Positions 17,300 to 26,192 of a stretch of 64,000 nt of DNA are shown here, piece by piece. Every line of letters starts with the position of its first letter. The first letter of the stretch is position 1. The notes under the pieces are model-generated. The model was not told the origin of the DNA. It saw nothing but the letters and a program-made list of their open reading frames with translations, and ran no database searches. Location of the stretch: assembly GCF_030929615.1 (NCBI RefSeq), contig NZ_JAVFVU010000002.1, forward strand, positions 1-64,000, written 5' to 3'. The DNA comes from Dyadobacter sp. LHD-138 (GTDB lineage: Bacteria > Bacteroidota > Bacteroidia > Cytophagales > Spirosomataceae). Both the position numbers and the translations under genes were made by a program.

Positions 17300-19990
17300 G
17301 TGTCGAAAAAACGCATCATTGCTATCCTGCTGGCGGCCCTTCTGGTTCCAGCAGGATATTTTCTATTCAAATGGTCCCGCGGTTCTTCGGCTGCCTGGAA
17401 ATATATTCCTTCAAACGCCGTAGTAGTCATCACCAGCGAGCACTTGCAGGATTCCGCCTATACTGCGCTTGAAGCGAATCTGGACCTGAAACGGTTGCCG
17501 TTGCTGGACATTGCGAGCGATAACCTGTCGCTGCTGAACCTGCTTTCACCAGACCAGAAAAAATTACAGGCATTCCTCAAAGGAAAAGATATTTCCTACT
17601 CCTATCATCCGCGTACCAGCACCGAATGGGGTGTGGTTATGTATATTCCTGTGGAGGGCGATAAGGATTCCAAGTGGCTTGCAAGTCCGCACCATAATGC
17701 GATCCGGGTGCTGCATCACACTTTTCAGGATCACAAGATCACCGATATTAACGACACCCGGTCACAGCCTTTGTTCTCGTACATTATTAAGGACAATTAC
17801 CTGATTGTCAGCTATTACGGAGAACTTATTGAAGATGTAATCCGTGCCACTTCATTACACATACCCACATTTGACCTGCAATCTAAATTTGAGAAAAGCG
17901 ACGATTCCAATTACGGAACGAGCCTGTATCTTAAAAATGAAGCATGGAAATCGATCATTCCCTCATCGACAACACAGGGAAGTAATTTCGCAGAATTCGC
18001 GCAGGCATTTCCAGGTTATCAGGATTATCATGCAGAAAGCGAAGAAGCCGGAAACAAGCTTAAATTCGTCTCAAACGGTACCGATTCTCCGGATTATTAC
18101 ATTACAAACTGGCTAAAAAACAGTTCCGGATCGGTTTTTAAAGGCCATAAACATATATCACAACAGACCTCCTATTTTTACCGTTTTGCGGTTCAGGACA
18201 AGCCGGATTTCCAAAAACAGTTTTTGAAATGGCATAAAAAACTAAAATCAGAAGCCTGGGAAAAACTGGTTTATCATATTGGGAAAGAAAGTACACTGCT
18301 GCTGGAAAATCTGGGATCGGAGCTTATTCTTTGTCAGCTTGAAGAAAATAACAGCATCAGTGATGGAAAAATACTGCTGGCCGAATTTTCAAATTATGAC
18401 AAATTAAGACCTGTATTAAAGAAACTGGCCCGGCTTTCCACGCCAGAATCCAATGTCTCGACCGACCAGTTTCAGGGTTACGATATCTATTCAATTGCGA
18501 TCCCTGAATTCCCAACGGGTATTTATGGCCCCATGTTTTCCGGTTTCCCAAGGACTTATGTTACCTATGTGGCACCTTATCTGGTGATGAGCAATAACTC
18601 ACAGGTGCTGCAAAATTACATCGTGGATTATGAGAACCAACTGACCTGGAAGCAGTCTCCGGAATATGACAGCGTATTAACCAACGCAAAATCGAAGGCC
18701 CAGCTTTCATTGGTGGTGAACCTGCGAAAAGCACAATCACGGGGCGAGGGTTCTTATACCAAATCTTATTCCGATTTAACGGCAAAAATTGAATCTGTCG
18801 TGCTGCAATGCCGTTATGACGGCAGCAACGCCTATCCTGAAATTACGCTCAGCCCTAAGAAAAGACAAACCGCAAACAAGGTACTTAACCGCACCTTTCT
18901 GAACATCGATATCGAATGGCCGGTTTTGTATGATACTGAACTGACCGCACTGCAAAATCCGATCGATGGCAGCTCCGAAGTTTTACTGACGGATAAAGAA
19001 AATAATCTGCTTAGGGTAAATAACTTGAAAACCGGTAAAACGGAGACAATCACCAGGCTGAACGGTCCGATTGTAACATCCGCATACAAAGTTGACTTCC
19101 TGAATATCGGCCGGCAGCAGCGCATTTTTGCTACATCCACCTCCGTTTACGCGATTGACGAAGATGATTCGACCCATGTTATTTCCAGTTTCTCCAAAAC
19201 AATCCCGTCCGGCAGCCCGATCACGGCGCTGTACATGATCGACGGCGGCGAGGATGGCAGTAACCGTTTTGTTGTCAACGACGCGCAGGGGGAGCTTTAC
19301 ATCTGGGAAAGTGTTACCAAAGATATCCGGAAACTGAACCGGATCAATCACTTTGACAACATTCAGAGTCCCGTTGTTGCCCTTAACCAGATTGGCAACC
19401 GGAATTATATTGTCACCCAGAAAAATGGAAAAATATTCCTTCTGAAAACAACAGGAGCCGTTAAAGAAGGATTTCCGGTTGACATTCTGGCACGGACCGA
19501 AAGTCCCTTTACCTGGACGCAGAACGCCGCCACGGGCCAGCTCGAACTGGTAGGCGTCAGCGTTTACGGGGCGCTCACACGCATCAGTCTGGATGGTAAA
19601 ATTACTTCCCAAACGCAGCTGTTAAGACCAGAACCCGCCTGCCAGTTCAGGACGGTTTTTGACAGAAATTCCCTCGACTGGATTTTGGTAAGAACTTCCA
19701 CCAATAAAGCGGCCTTCCTGACAAAAGACGGCAAAGAACTTTTCGAGATCAAAAACCTGTTACCAAATTCGATTATCCAGTACCACTTTTTTGGTGTAGA
19801 TAACCGTTTTATAACGATCCGTTCCGGAAATTACACGACTATTTTTGACATGACCGGCAAGCGTTTGGGTGACAAACCTATCCCTTCCGAACTGAAAGTA
19901 CAGTTAACCTATTTGCCGTCCTATTACAAATTACTGATTTTCAGTCGGTCTGAAAAGAAAGTACAGGTATGGTCGATTAAGCTGCGTTAG
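17300..19990 (+). CDS. Membrane-anchored protein of unknown function with beta-propeller-like C-terminus
   Basis: I do not recognise this 896-residue protein with certainty. A single N-terminal helix (about 5-24) anchors it, with the rest presumably periplasmic. The first 530 residues loosely resemble DUF3352-type proteins: an opening WKYIPSNAVVVI, then mixed alpha/beta sequence. From about 540 onwards there are repeated blade-like segments (EVLLTDKENNLLRV, RFVVNDAQGELYIW, NYIVTQKNGKIFLL), suggesting a PQQ- or WD-like propeller. It is followed by the SGNH-like gene after 3 bp, so the two probably form a pair. It could be a scaffold or sensor for glycan export or modification; that is inference from position only. 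Confidence 0.55.
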   Translation: MSKKRIIAILLAALLVPAGYFLFKWSRGSSAAWKYIPSNAVVVITSEHLQDSAYTALEANLDLKRLPLLDIASDNLSLLNLLSPDQKKLQAFLKGKDISYSYHPRTSTEWGVVMYIPVEGDKDSKWLASPHHNAIRVLHHTFQDHKITDINDTRSQPLFSYIIKDNYLIVSYYGELIEDVIRATSLHIPTFDLQSKFEKSDDSNYGTSLYLKNEAWKSIIPSSTTQGSNFAEFAQAFPGYQDYHAESEEAGNKLKFVSNGTDSPDYYITNWLKNSSGSVFKGHKHISQQTSYFYRFAVQDKPDFQKQFLKWHKKLKSEAWEKLVYHIGKESTLLLENLGSELILCQLEENNSISDGKILLAEFSNYDKLRPVLKKLARLSTPESNVSTDQFQGYDIYSIAIPEFPTGIYGPMFSGFPRTYVTYVAPYLVMSNNSQVLQNYIVDYENQLTWKQSPEYDSVLTNAKSKAQLSLVVNLRKAQSRGEGSYTKSYSDLTAKIESVVLQCRYDGSNAYPEITLSPKKRQTANKVLNRTFLNIDIEWPVLYDTELTALQNPIDGSSEVLLTDKENNLLRVNNLKTGKTETITRLNGPIVTSAYKVDFLNIGRQQRIFATSTSVYAIDEDDSTHVISSFSKTIPSGSPITALYMIDGGEDGSNRFVVNDAQGELYIWESVTKDIRKLNRINHFDNIQSPVVALNQIGNRNYIVTQKNGKIFLLKTTGAVKEGFPVDILARTESPFTWTQNAATGQLELVGVSVYGALTRISLDGKITSQTQLLRPEPACQFRTVFDRNSLDWILVRTSTNKAAFLTKDGKELFEIKNLLPNSIIQYHFFGVDNRFITIRSGNYTTIFDMTGKRLGDKPIPSELKVQLTYLPSYYKLLIFSRSEKKVQVWSIKLR

Positions 19991-19993
19991 AAT

Positions 19994-21016
19994 ATGAAAT
20001 ATTTGAAATACATATTTTTAGTTATTTTTTCACTGGTCTGGCTGGTGGGACTGAGCCCTTGGTCCTTTAATAAAATTGCTGAATGGAAGCTGATCAAAGA
20101 CGGCTACCGTTTTGGGGATTTGTATAAATTATCCAATCTTCCGCAGTTTAAAGATCCGGCCAAACAATGTCCGAAACAGATTCTGGTTGAAAAAATACCG
20201 GGCAAGAAAAAAATTCACTTGTATATTGTCGGCGATAGTTTTACTGAAGCAGAACGTGTTGGAAAAGAAGATTTTGCCGTCGACAAGTATCAATATGTGC
20301 ACTGGGATAGTTTCCTGCATCTAAAGACAGATACTTCCGAAATCAATATTCTCCTTATGGAATGCGTTGAAAGGCATTTCAGAGAGAAAATGACCGCTCC
20401 GATCCATAATCTGATCCCAGACTCCACTACGTTTATTTTGAAAGGGCCTGAACCTTCTTTCATGAATAAACTGGATAAAGCGTTTGCTTCCGACGGCACT
20501 GAAGGCCGCCTGGACGCCGTATTTTTCCAGAATGATATCATGTTAAAGTTCAGAGAAATGAAATCAGCTTTTACCTATCATTTCTTTCATCGGGTCAACA
20601 AGGAAGTTACGCTGGTCAATAATGATAAAAACCTTGTCTATTACCTGGATACAGATACGCCAAAAATCACGTCATCCTTTACGGATCTTCGCGAGGGAGA
20701 GCTTGATACCATGATGATAAATCTTTCAAAAAGTAAGTCACTGGCACAAGGACTGGGTTTTGACCACGTCATTCTTTCGGTTATTCCCAATAAAGTTTCG
20801 GTGTTAATGCCTGAATATGGTCATTATAACAACCTGATCAGCCGTGTTTATAACCATCCAAAAATGGATATGCCCTATATCGACGTCTTATCAGATTTTA
20901 GAAAAATGAAAGATAAGGCCTATCTGAAAGGCGATTCGCACTGGACCTGCCAGGCGCAGAATATCTGGTTAAGCAAGGTAAATAGTCTTATTAGGGAAGT
21001 AGTCCAGAAGAATTAA
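19994..21016 (+). CDS. SGNH-like membrane-anchored protein, possible O-acyl esterase or transferase
   Basis: The 340-residue protein starts with a membrane helix (about 5-22) and has a periplasmic domain with a possible SGNH hydrolase layout. GDSFTE with the candidate nucleophile Ser82 follows a hydrophobic strand (HLYIVGDS), and GDSHW at 313-317 near the C-terminus supplies an Asp314-x-His316 pair. Order and spacing match Block I and Block V of SGNH enzymes and the DxH variant of AlgX/AlgJ-type O-acetylation proteins. It begins 3 bp after the propeller-like gene and shares a cluster with an acyltransferase lacking its own SGNH domain, so a role in glycan O-acylation is plausible. Family assignment rests on two motifs only. 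Confidence 0.55.
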   Translation: MKYLKYIFLVIFSLVWLVGLSPWSFNKIAEWKLIKDGYRFGDLYKLSNLPQFKDPAKQCPKQILVEKIPGKKKIHLYIVGDSFTEAERVGKEDFAVDKYQYVHWDSFLHLKTDTSEINILLMECVERHFREKMTAPIHNLIPDSTTFILKGPEPSFMNKLDKAFASDGTEGRLDAVFFQNDIMLKFREMKSAFTYHFFHRVNKEVTLVNNDKNLVYYLDTDTPKITSSFTDLREGELDTMMINLSKSKSLAQGLGFDHVILSVIPNKVSVLMPEYGHYNNLISRVYNHPKMDMPYIDVLSDFRKMKDKAYLKGDSHWTCQAQNIWLSKVNSLIREVVQKN

Positions 21017-21039
21017 AACCGTTTTTATTGGTTCCAAAA

Positions 21040-21189
21040 GCACCAAACGTTCCTTTGGAACGACATTTTGGTTAGCTCGTCTTTTTTTCTACCAACGAAA
21101 CGTCCTGATCGGACGATACGACCAGGATAATTGAAAATCCTGAATATTCAACTGTTTAAGAAACCGTTCCCTCCCAACGACTCGTTGCA
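21040..21189. repeat. Degenerate partial units at the left edge of the array
   Basis: A CGTTCC-TTT-GGAACG hairpin at about 21049-21063 is followed at 21096 by a partial unit that starts like the others (CGAAACGTCC...GGACGATA). It retains decayed versions of the long hairpin and the CGTTCC hairpin, but lacks the second half with the antiporter tail. It looks like an old, truncated array member. Confidence 0.6.
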
Positions 21190-22240
21190 CGAAACGTCCA
21201 GATCGGACGATAATACCAAAGAAGTTGAAAAGGTTGGATTTTCAACTTCTTTCAGAGGCCGTTCCCTCGGAACGACTGGTTGGTAGAAAAAGAGATAGCA
21301 CAGCGCCGCTATCGTTCCAGAGGAACGTTTCGTGACGCTATGCCATCAACTTAAATAATCGCATCTTCCGTACTTTCGATCCTACCGGTCAATTTGCCAA
21401 CGAAACGTCCAGAACGGACGATAATACCAAAGAAGTTGAAAAAGGTTGGATTTTCAACTTCTTTCAGAAACCGTTCCCTCAGAACGACTGGTTGGTAGAA
21501 AAAGAGATAGCACAGCGCCGCTATCGTTCCAGAGGAACGTTTCGTGACGCTATGCCATCAACTTAAATAATCGCATCTTCCGTACTTTCGATCCTACCGG
21601 TCAATTTGCCAACGAAACGTCCAGAACGGACGATAATCTCAAAGAAGTTGAAAATGTTGGATATTCAATTCTTTGAGAAACCGTTCCATCGGAACGACTG
21701 GTTGGTAGAAAAAGAGATAACACGGAATCTATCGTTCCAGAGGAACGTTTGGTGACGTTATGCCATCAACTTAAATAATCGCATCTTCCGTACTTTCGAT
21801 CCTACCGGTCAATTTGCTAACGAAACGTCCAGAACGGACGATAATACCAAAGAAGTTGAAAAAGGTTGGATTTTCAACTTCTTTCAGAAACCGTTCCCTC
21901 GGAACGACTGGTTGGTAGAAAAAGAGATAGCACAGCGCCGCTATCGTTCCAGAGGAACGTTTCGTGACGCTATGCCATCAACTTAAATAATCGCATCTTC
22001 CGTACTTTCGATCCTACCGGTCAATTTGCCAACGAAACGTCCAGAACGGACGATAATACCAAAGAAGTTGAAAAAGGTTGGATTTTCAACTTCTTTGAGA
22101 AACCGTTCCATCGGAACGACTGGTTGGTAGAAAAAGAGATAACACGAAATCTATCGTTCCAGAGGAACGTTTGGTGACGTTATGCCATCAACTTAAATAA
22201 TTGCATCTTCCGTATTTTCGATCTTACCGGTCAGTTTTCC
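21190..22240. repeat. Tandem array of five 208-212 bp hairpin-rich units carrying the antiporter 3' end
   Basis: Units begin at 21190, 21401, 21613, 21821 and 22033 with the word CGAAACGTCC. Each holds, in order: a CGTCC/GGACG hairpin; a long hairpin with arms AAAGAAGTTGAAAA and TTTTCAACTTCTTT in most units; CGTTCC-NTC-GGAACG; a GATA...TATC stem; CGTTCC-AGA-GGAACG; and then a copy of the last 15 codons plus stop of the antiporter gene. Those copies lie at 21351-21398, 21563-21610, 21771-21818 and 21983-22030; the fifth is the gene itself from 22193. Units are nearly identical but fall into two types in the order A, A, B, A, B. The array lies between convergent genes. Confidence 0.9.
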
Positions 22241-23449
22241 GACGGTAAGCCCCTGCACGATGATCGAGAATAACACCACGAAATAAGTGATTGCCAAAAG
22301 CAGATTCTTGTTGAGATCATTGTCAATCGACAGGGCAAGTGCAATCGAAACGCCTCCTCTCAGCCCTCCCCAAACCAGAATGATAATCGATTGTTTCCCG
22401 AATTTTTTACGGAAAGGGATTATTTTTACCGGAATATAGATCGAAATAAACCGGGCAAAAAGAACCACAGCGATGGTGATCGCGCCAATCCAGCCATATT
22501 GTCTAAGGTCCGGTATGAGCAATAATTCAAATCCAATGATCAGGAACAAAAGCGCATTCAAAATTTCATCAATAAGCTCCCAGAACTTATCCAGATAATC
22601 TTGTTCCGTTTCGGTGATATTGCCAAGGTTTTTACCGTAGTTGCCAATCATCAACCCAGCGGCCACCATCGCAAGCGGGCCGGACATATGCATCGCTTCG
22701 GCGGCTAAATGCCCGCCCATCACAATCGCCAGGGTAATTAATACGTGTACGTTGTAGCCTTCCACTTTATTGTTCGCATGAGAACCAATAAACCCGAGCA
22801 CGACCCCTAACAAAATCCCTCCCAGGGCTTCCTTAGCCAGCAAAGTTGATATACCCACAAATGACGTGTTGACTTCCTCACCTCTTGCGAGGGCCAGCAT
22901 GATGATAAAAACCACAACAGCCATCCCGTCATTAAAAAGAGATTCTCCGGCAATTTTAGTTTCCAAAGATTTCGGTACGCCTGCTTGTTTCAAAATCCCC
23001 AGTACTGCAATCGGATCTGTCGGTGAAATCAGGGCTCCAAAAACCAGGCATTGAATAAATGGTATGCCCAGTCCCAGCCAGGGCAATATATGATACATTA
23101 AAACACCAATCACAAAAGTGGATATCACCACACTGACCGTTGAGAACACCATGACCGGTATGCGCTGCTCTCGCAGATCTCCCAGGTGAATATGAATTGC
23201 GCCTGCAAAAAGCAGAAAATTCAGCATGGCACCCATTAAAATTTCGGTTAAATCAATGGTGCTAAGCAGTGTAGTGACTCTGTCGAACGTATGCGGGAAC
23301 ACCTTATCCGTGGCTAACAGGCCCAGAGAAACCATCAGAGCAATCACCATGACACCAATGGAAGCAGGTAATTTTAAGAAGCGCGCATTGAGATAGGCAA
23401 AAATGGCAGATATGACAATTAAGACAGAAAACGAATAGTATAACTCCAT
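22193..23449 (-). CDS. CPA1-family Na+/H+ antiporter
   Basis: A 418-residue inner-membrane antiporter that exchanges cytoplasmic Na+ or K+ for protons, supporting pH and salt tolerance. About twelve hydrophobic segments are present. Family motifs are FAGAIHIHLGDL, SPTDPIAVLGILK and ESLFNDGMAVVVF; the Asp of FNDG is the ion-binding residue, and GGLRGGVSIALALS is a CPA1 block near the C-terminus. There is no long cytoplasmic regulatory tail, so it is at the short end of the NhaP group. Its final codons (GKLTGKIENTEDAII) are repeated four times downstream in the array as GKLTGRIESTEDAII plus stop. Transcripts reading past the stop would carry the hairpin array as 3' untranslated sequence. Confidence 0.9.
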   Translation of the reverse strand: MELYYSFSVLIVISAIFAYLNARFLKLPASIGVMVIALMVSLGLLATDKVFPHTFDRVTTLLSTIDLTEILMGAMLNFLLFAGAIHIHLGDLREQRIPVMVFSTVSVVISTFVIGVLMYHILPWLGLGIPFIQCLVFGALISPTDPIAVLGILKQAGVPKSLETKIAGESLFNDGMAVVVFIIMLALARGEEVNTSFVGISTLLAKEALGGILLGVVLGFIGSHANNKVEGYNVHVLITLAIVMGGHLAAEAMHMSGPLAMVAAGLMIGNYGKNLGNITETEQDYLDKFWELIDEILNALLFLIIGFELLLIPDLRQYGWIGAITIAVVLFARFISIYIPVKIIPFRKKFGKQSIIILVWGGLRGGVSIALALSIDNDLNKNLLLAITYFVVLFSIIVQGLTVGKLTGKIENTEDAII

Positions 23450-23668
23450 GAAAATATTTTTTAGACTGGCTAAAATAAAAAATTAATAGCAGCCATAAAA
23501 ACGAAATGACCGGATCAGATAAACTCTAAGGGTATTCTAATAGTTGGAAAAAGTACAGCCAAACATGGTTTTAGACTAATAATTTATTAAAAAAACTGCT
23601 GTATGGTGGAATCAAGTACACTTTGAGCAACATAAATTTCTATATTTACTACAACTTCAACTACTACT

Positions 23669-24799
23669 ATGATCACACTTCTTCCATTTCTAAAAAATCG
23701 GGATCAAGTTTCCCGGCTGATGTTTTCAGTAATTATTTTGCTGTTTTGCTGCGGGCTTACCCACGCTCAGACACATGTATTAAAACCTGGTTTTGACAAA
23801 CAGGAATACATTGAGCTCCTTAAAATGCACGCCAGACTTTATGATACCACAAAGAATAAGGTCCCCTATCCTGTCCATTTTAAAAATATTTACCGATCTC
23901 CGGTGGTTGGCATGGATAACCGCTGGGATTTGTGGGGTAATAGCAAAGGCGTTGTGGTGATTAACGTCAGAGGCACGACTACGAATCCCGTGAGCTGGCT
24001 TCAAAATTTTTATGCGGCCATGGTACCCGCGCAAGGAGAAATTAAACTTTCCAATAATTTCACTTTTAAATATAACCTGGCGAGTAATCCGCGCGCAGCC
24101 GTTCACGTCGGCTGGTTGATTGGCGTTGCATATCTGGCAAAAGACATCGTTCCAAAAATTGATTCCTGTTATAAAAAAGGGATCAAAGATTTTATTATCA
24201 TGGGCCATAGCCAGGGCGGTGCACTTACTTATCTGATGACTTCGCACTTATACAATCTTCAGAAGCAAAATGTAATTCCCAGGGATATCCGTTTTAAAAC
24301 CTATTGCAGCGCCGCTCCAAAAGCCGGAAACACGTATTACGCTTATGAGTACGAAGCTTTAATAGACGGAGGCTGGGGCTTCAATGTCGTTAACGGTGCC
24401 GACTGGGTTCCGCAAACGCCTTTCTCGGTACAAAAACTGGATGATTTCAACGAGACAAATCCTTTCAGGGATGTTGATGGTGTGGTTAAAAAACAGAAGT
24501 TTTTTACACGGATCGCTTTACGGCATGCCTACAAAAAAATGAAAAAACCAAGTGAAAAAGCACAGCGGAATTATGAAAAATATCTGGGCGGTTTTGTTTC
24601 CAAAATGGTAAAGAAAACATTACCCGAATTTACACCACCCGTGTATGTTCACACCGCTGATTTTGTGAGAATTGGTCCGACAATCACGTTGTTGGGTGAT
24701 GATGCTTACTTCAAACATTTTCCCGAATCAAGGGAAAATGTATTCATTCATCACTTAATGGAGCCTTATTTGTATTTAATAGACCAATATAACCGTTAG
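23669..24799 (+). CDS. Secreted lipase, class 3-like alpha/beta hydrolase
   Basis: A 376-residue exported protein with a signal peptide cut near GLTHAQ. The nucleophile elbow FIIMGHSQGGALTYL puts the catalytic serine at 181, and the preceding VVVINVRGTTT block is the oxyanion-side strand of class 3 lipases. YCSAAPKAGNTYYAYEYE and VVNGADWVPQTP give the region of the catalytic Asp, and a conserved His follows near the C-terminus. It probably hydrolyses acylglycerols or other esters in the periplasm or outside. A DUF1648 gene follows after 22 bp in the same direction. Substrate is not predictable. Confidence 0.8.
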   Translation: MITLLPFLKNRDQVSRLMFSVIILLFCCGLTHAQTHVLKPGFDKQEYIELLKMHARLYDTTKNKVPYPVHFKNIYRSPVVGMDNRWDLWGNSKGVVVINVRGTTTNPVSWLQNFYAAMVPAQGEIKLSNNFTFKYNLASNPRAAVHVGWLIGVAYLAKDIVPKIDSCYKKGIKDFIIMGHSQGGALTYLMTSHLYNLQKQNVIPRDIRFKTYCSAAPKAGNTYYAYEYEALIDGGWGFNVVNGADWVPQTPFSVQKLDDFNETNPFRDVDGVVKKQKFFTRIALRHAYKKMKKPSEKAQRNYEKYLGGFVSKMVKKTLPEFTPPVYVHTADFVRIGPTITLLGDDAYFKHFPESRENVFIHHLMEPYLYLIDQYNR

Positions 24800-24821
24800 A
24801 TTTGCTGTCAAATTTCGACTC

Positions 24822-25334
24822 ATGGCAAAATCTCAAATCAATAAAAAGCCCGCATCCAGATCCGGGCTTTCAAAAACTGACAGAATACTGGATACTGCGG
24901 GCTGGTTCGCGTTGGCCAGCTTAGGCCTGCTGACGGTTTTTACTTATTTTCATGTACAGGACATTATCCCGCTGCATTTCAATGTGATGGGAAGACCGGA
25001 TCGTTTTGGTAGTAAAATCATGATTTTCCCGGTTTTTGCAATTGCCTGTTTCATATTTTTTGCCATCACGCTTTCGGTCAAATATGTCTTCAATCCGGCA
25101 AAAGCGGCGGCCGTTCCCAATAAGAACTTTGATTTCGCAATCAGGATCGTCAGATTTTTGAAGCTGATTGTGATGATCGGTTTTATTTATATCCTGGTCA
25201 TGACCAATCTTATCGCGGATCATCTGGCGAGCGGACTGGGCTCTTTCTTTTTAGCCGCTGTTTTCATCTCCCTGCTTTTCCCGGTCGCCTTTTTTTTCAA
25301 AAAAACGCTCCGAGAAAAACTGATGAAAAAGTAA
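24822..25334 (+). CDS. DUF1648-domain membrane protein
   Basis: A 170-residue protein with four hydrophobic segments. The DUF1648 signature follows the first helix: IIPLHFNVMGRPDRFGSK, matching the family pattern of IP-HFN--G-PD--GSK. Proteins with this domain include SdpI-like immunity/signalling proteins, but most have no known function. It follows the lipase by 22 bp and may be co-transcribed. Confidence in the domain is good; function is unknown. Confidence 0.78.
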   Translation: MAKSQINKKPASRSGLSKTDRILDTAGWFALASLGLLTVFTYFHVQDIIPLHFNVMGRPDRFGSKIMIFPVFAIACFIFFAITLSVKYVFNPAKAAAVPNKNFDFAIRIVRFLKLIVMIGFIYILVMTNLIADHLASGLGSFFLAAVFISLLFPVAFFFKKTLREKLMKK

Positions 25335-25371
25335 CTGACCACTGCTACTGGCATGGTTTTCCTTATATCCG

Positions 25372-25459
25372 TTGCATGATTACTTAATACTGAGCCTGAC
25401 GTCCTATGGATGTTGACTGTTTGATTTATCAACAAGCTCAGAACAGGGTAATCATGCAA
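25372..25459. repeat. Nested inverted-repeat element, 88 bp
   Basis: Three nested stems share one centre: TTGCATGATTAC at 25372-25383 with GTAATCATGCAA at 25448-25459; CTGAGC at 25390-25395 with GCTCAG at 25436-25441; and TGTTGA with TCAACA inside. It occupies most of the gap between the DUF1648 gene and the next gene, ending 23 nt before that start codon. It could be a small non-autonomous element, a terminator/attenuator or a structured leader. No flanking target duplication is obvious. Confidence 0.65.
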
Positions 25460-25482
25460 TCGAAAAATTCTTTTAAAAATTT

Positions 25483-26190
25483 ATGGAAAACGAAAATAAA
25501 TTTGCCGTAGAAGTTTTGTCCTTTACAACCATACAGGAGCTCCCTGATTCCTGGACCAGCGATGATTACAAGGCATTACTGGTCAATATGGACTATGAGA
25601 ATCCGGATGAAATTCCTCAGACGGAACTGAAAGAGATGTGTCTGATGTCCATCACTGATTTTGAACCTGCTGAGGCTGCAAAACTCGTTTTGGAATACCT
25701 GGATCAGGACCTGCTCACAGACGGACAGATCGAAAATCTTTCCCACCAAATGCTTACTGAAAAATTGTGGGAGGAAAACCCAAAACTCAATCTTCACGTC
25801 AGCTTTTTTAAAGCCACACAATTGCTCTATGAAGCCTACAACGGAAAATTTCCAAGGGCGGAAGCGGTCCGGTTTCAGTTAAAAATCATTGCTCAAAATC
25901 CGGATAGCCTGGCGATATTTGACCAGTTTCCGAAAGCCCCGGTATTGCGATTATTGGCGCAGGGCATGTCGGATCGCAGTCTTGTCAACCGGCTTTTTAG
26001 TGATCAGCTGGAAGGCACCAGCTTTCCGGAAGCCGAAAATATTATCTGGAAACTGGATGTGCCGGAGAAAAGTGCAAATGCAATGGTGTTTGATATTGTT
26101 AGCTCCGCTTATTGGCTTGACGATATTAAATATGCGAATAATTATGAAGCCAGCTCGCATACAGATATTGCTGCCGAAAACGAGGAATAA
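25483..26190 (+). CDS. Acidic hypothetical protein
   Basis: I do not recognise this 235-residue protein. It has no signal peptide or membrane segment, is rich in Asp and Glu and appears largely helical (for example PAEAAKLVLEYLDQDLL and LHVSFFKATQLLYEAYNG), suggesting a soluble cytoplasmic protein. The frame is open throughout with an ATG at 25483. It is bracketed by palindromic elements: an 88 bp nested inverted repeat before it and a perfect 16 bp palindrome plus a 12 bp stem after it. The lipase and DUF1648 genes upstream and the peptidase downstream give no clear functional hint. Confidence 0.7.
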   Translation: MENENKFAVEVLSFTTIQELPDSWTSDDYKALLVNMDYENPDEIPQTELKEMCLMSITDFEPAEAAKLVLEYLDQDLLTDGQIENLSHQMLTEKLWEENPKLNLHVSFFKATQLLYEAYNGKFPRAEAVRFQLKIIAQNPDSLAIFDQFPKAPVLRLLAQGMSDRSLVNRLFSDQLEGTSFPEAENIIWKLDVPEKSANAMVFDIVSSAYWLDDIKYANNYEASSHTDIAAENEE

Positions 26191-26192
26191 AA

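Noticed and set aside
18983..19612. Minus-strand open frame of 209 codons
   Set aside because: It is antisense to the propeller-like part of the 17300-19990 gene, with no start signal or family features.
21190..22240. Regular repeats as a possible CRISPR array
   Set aside because: Units are 208-212 bp and almost identical along their whole length, with no short repeat/unique spacer alternation, and no cas genes are nearby.
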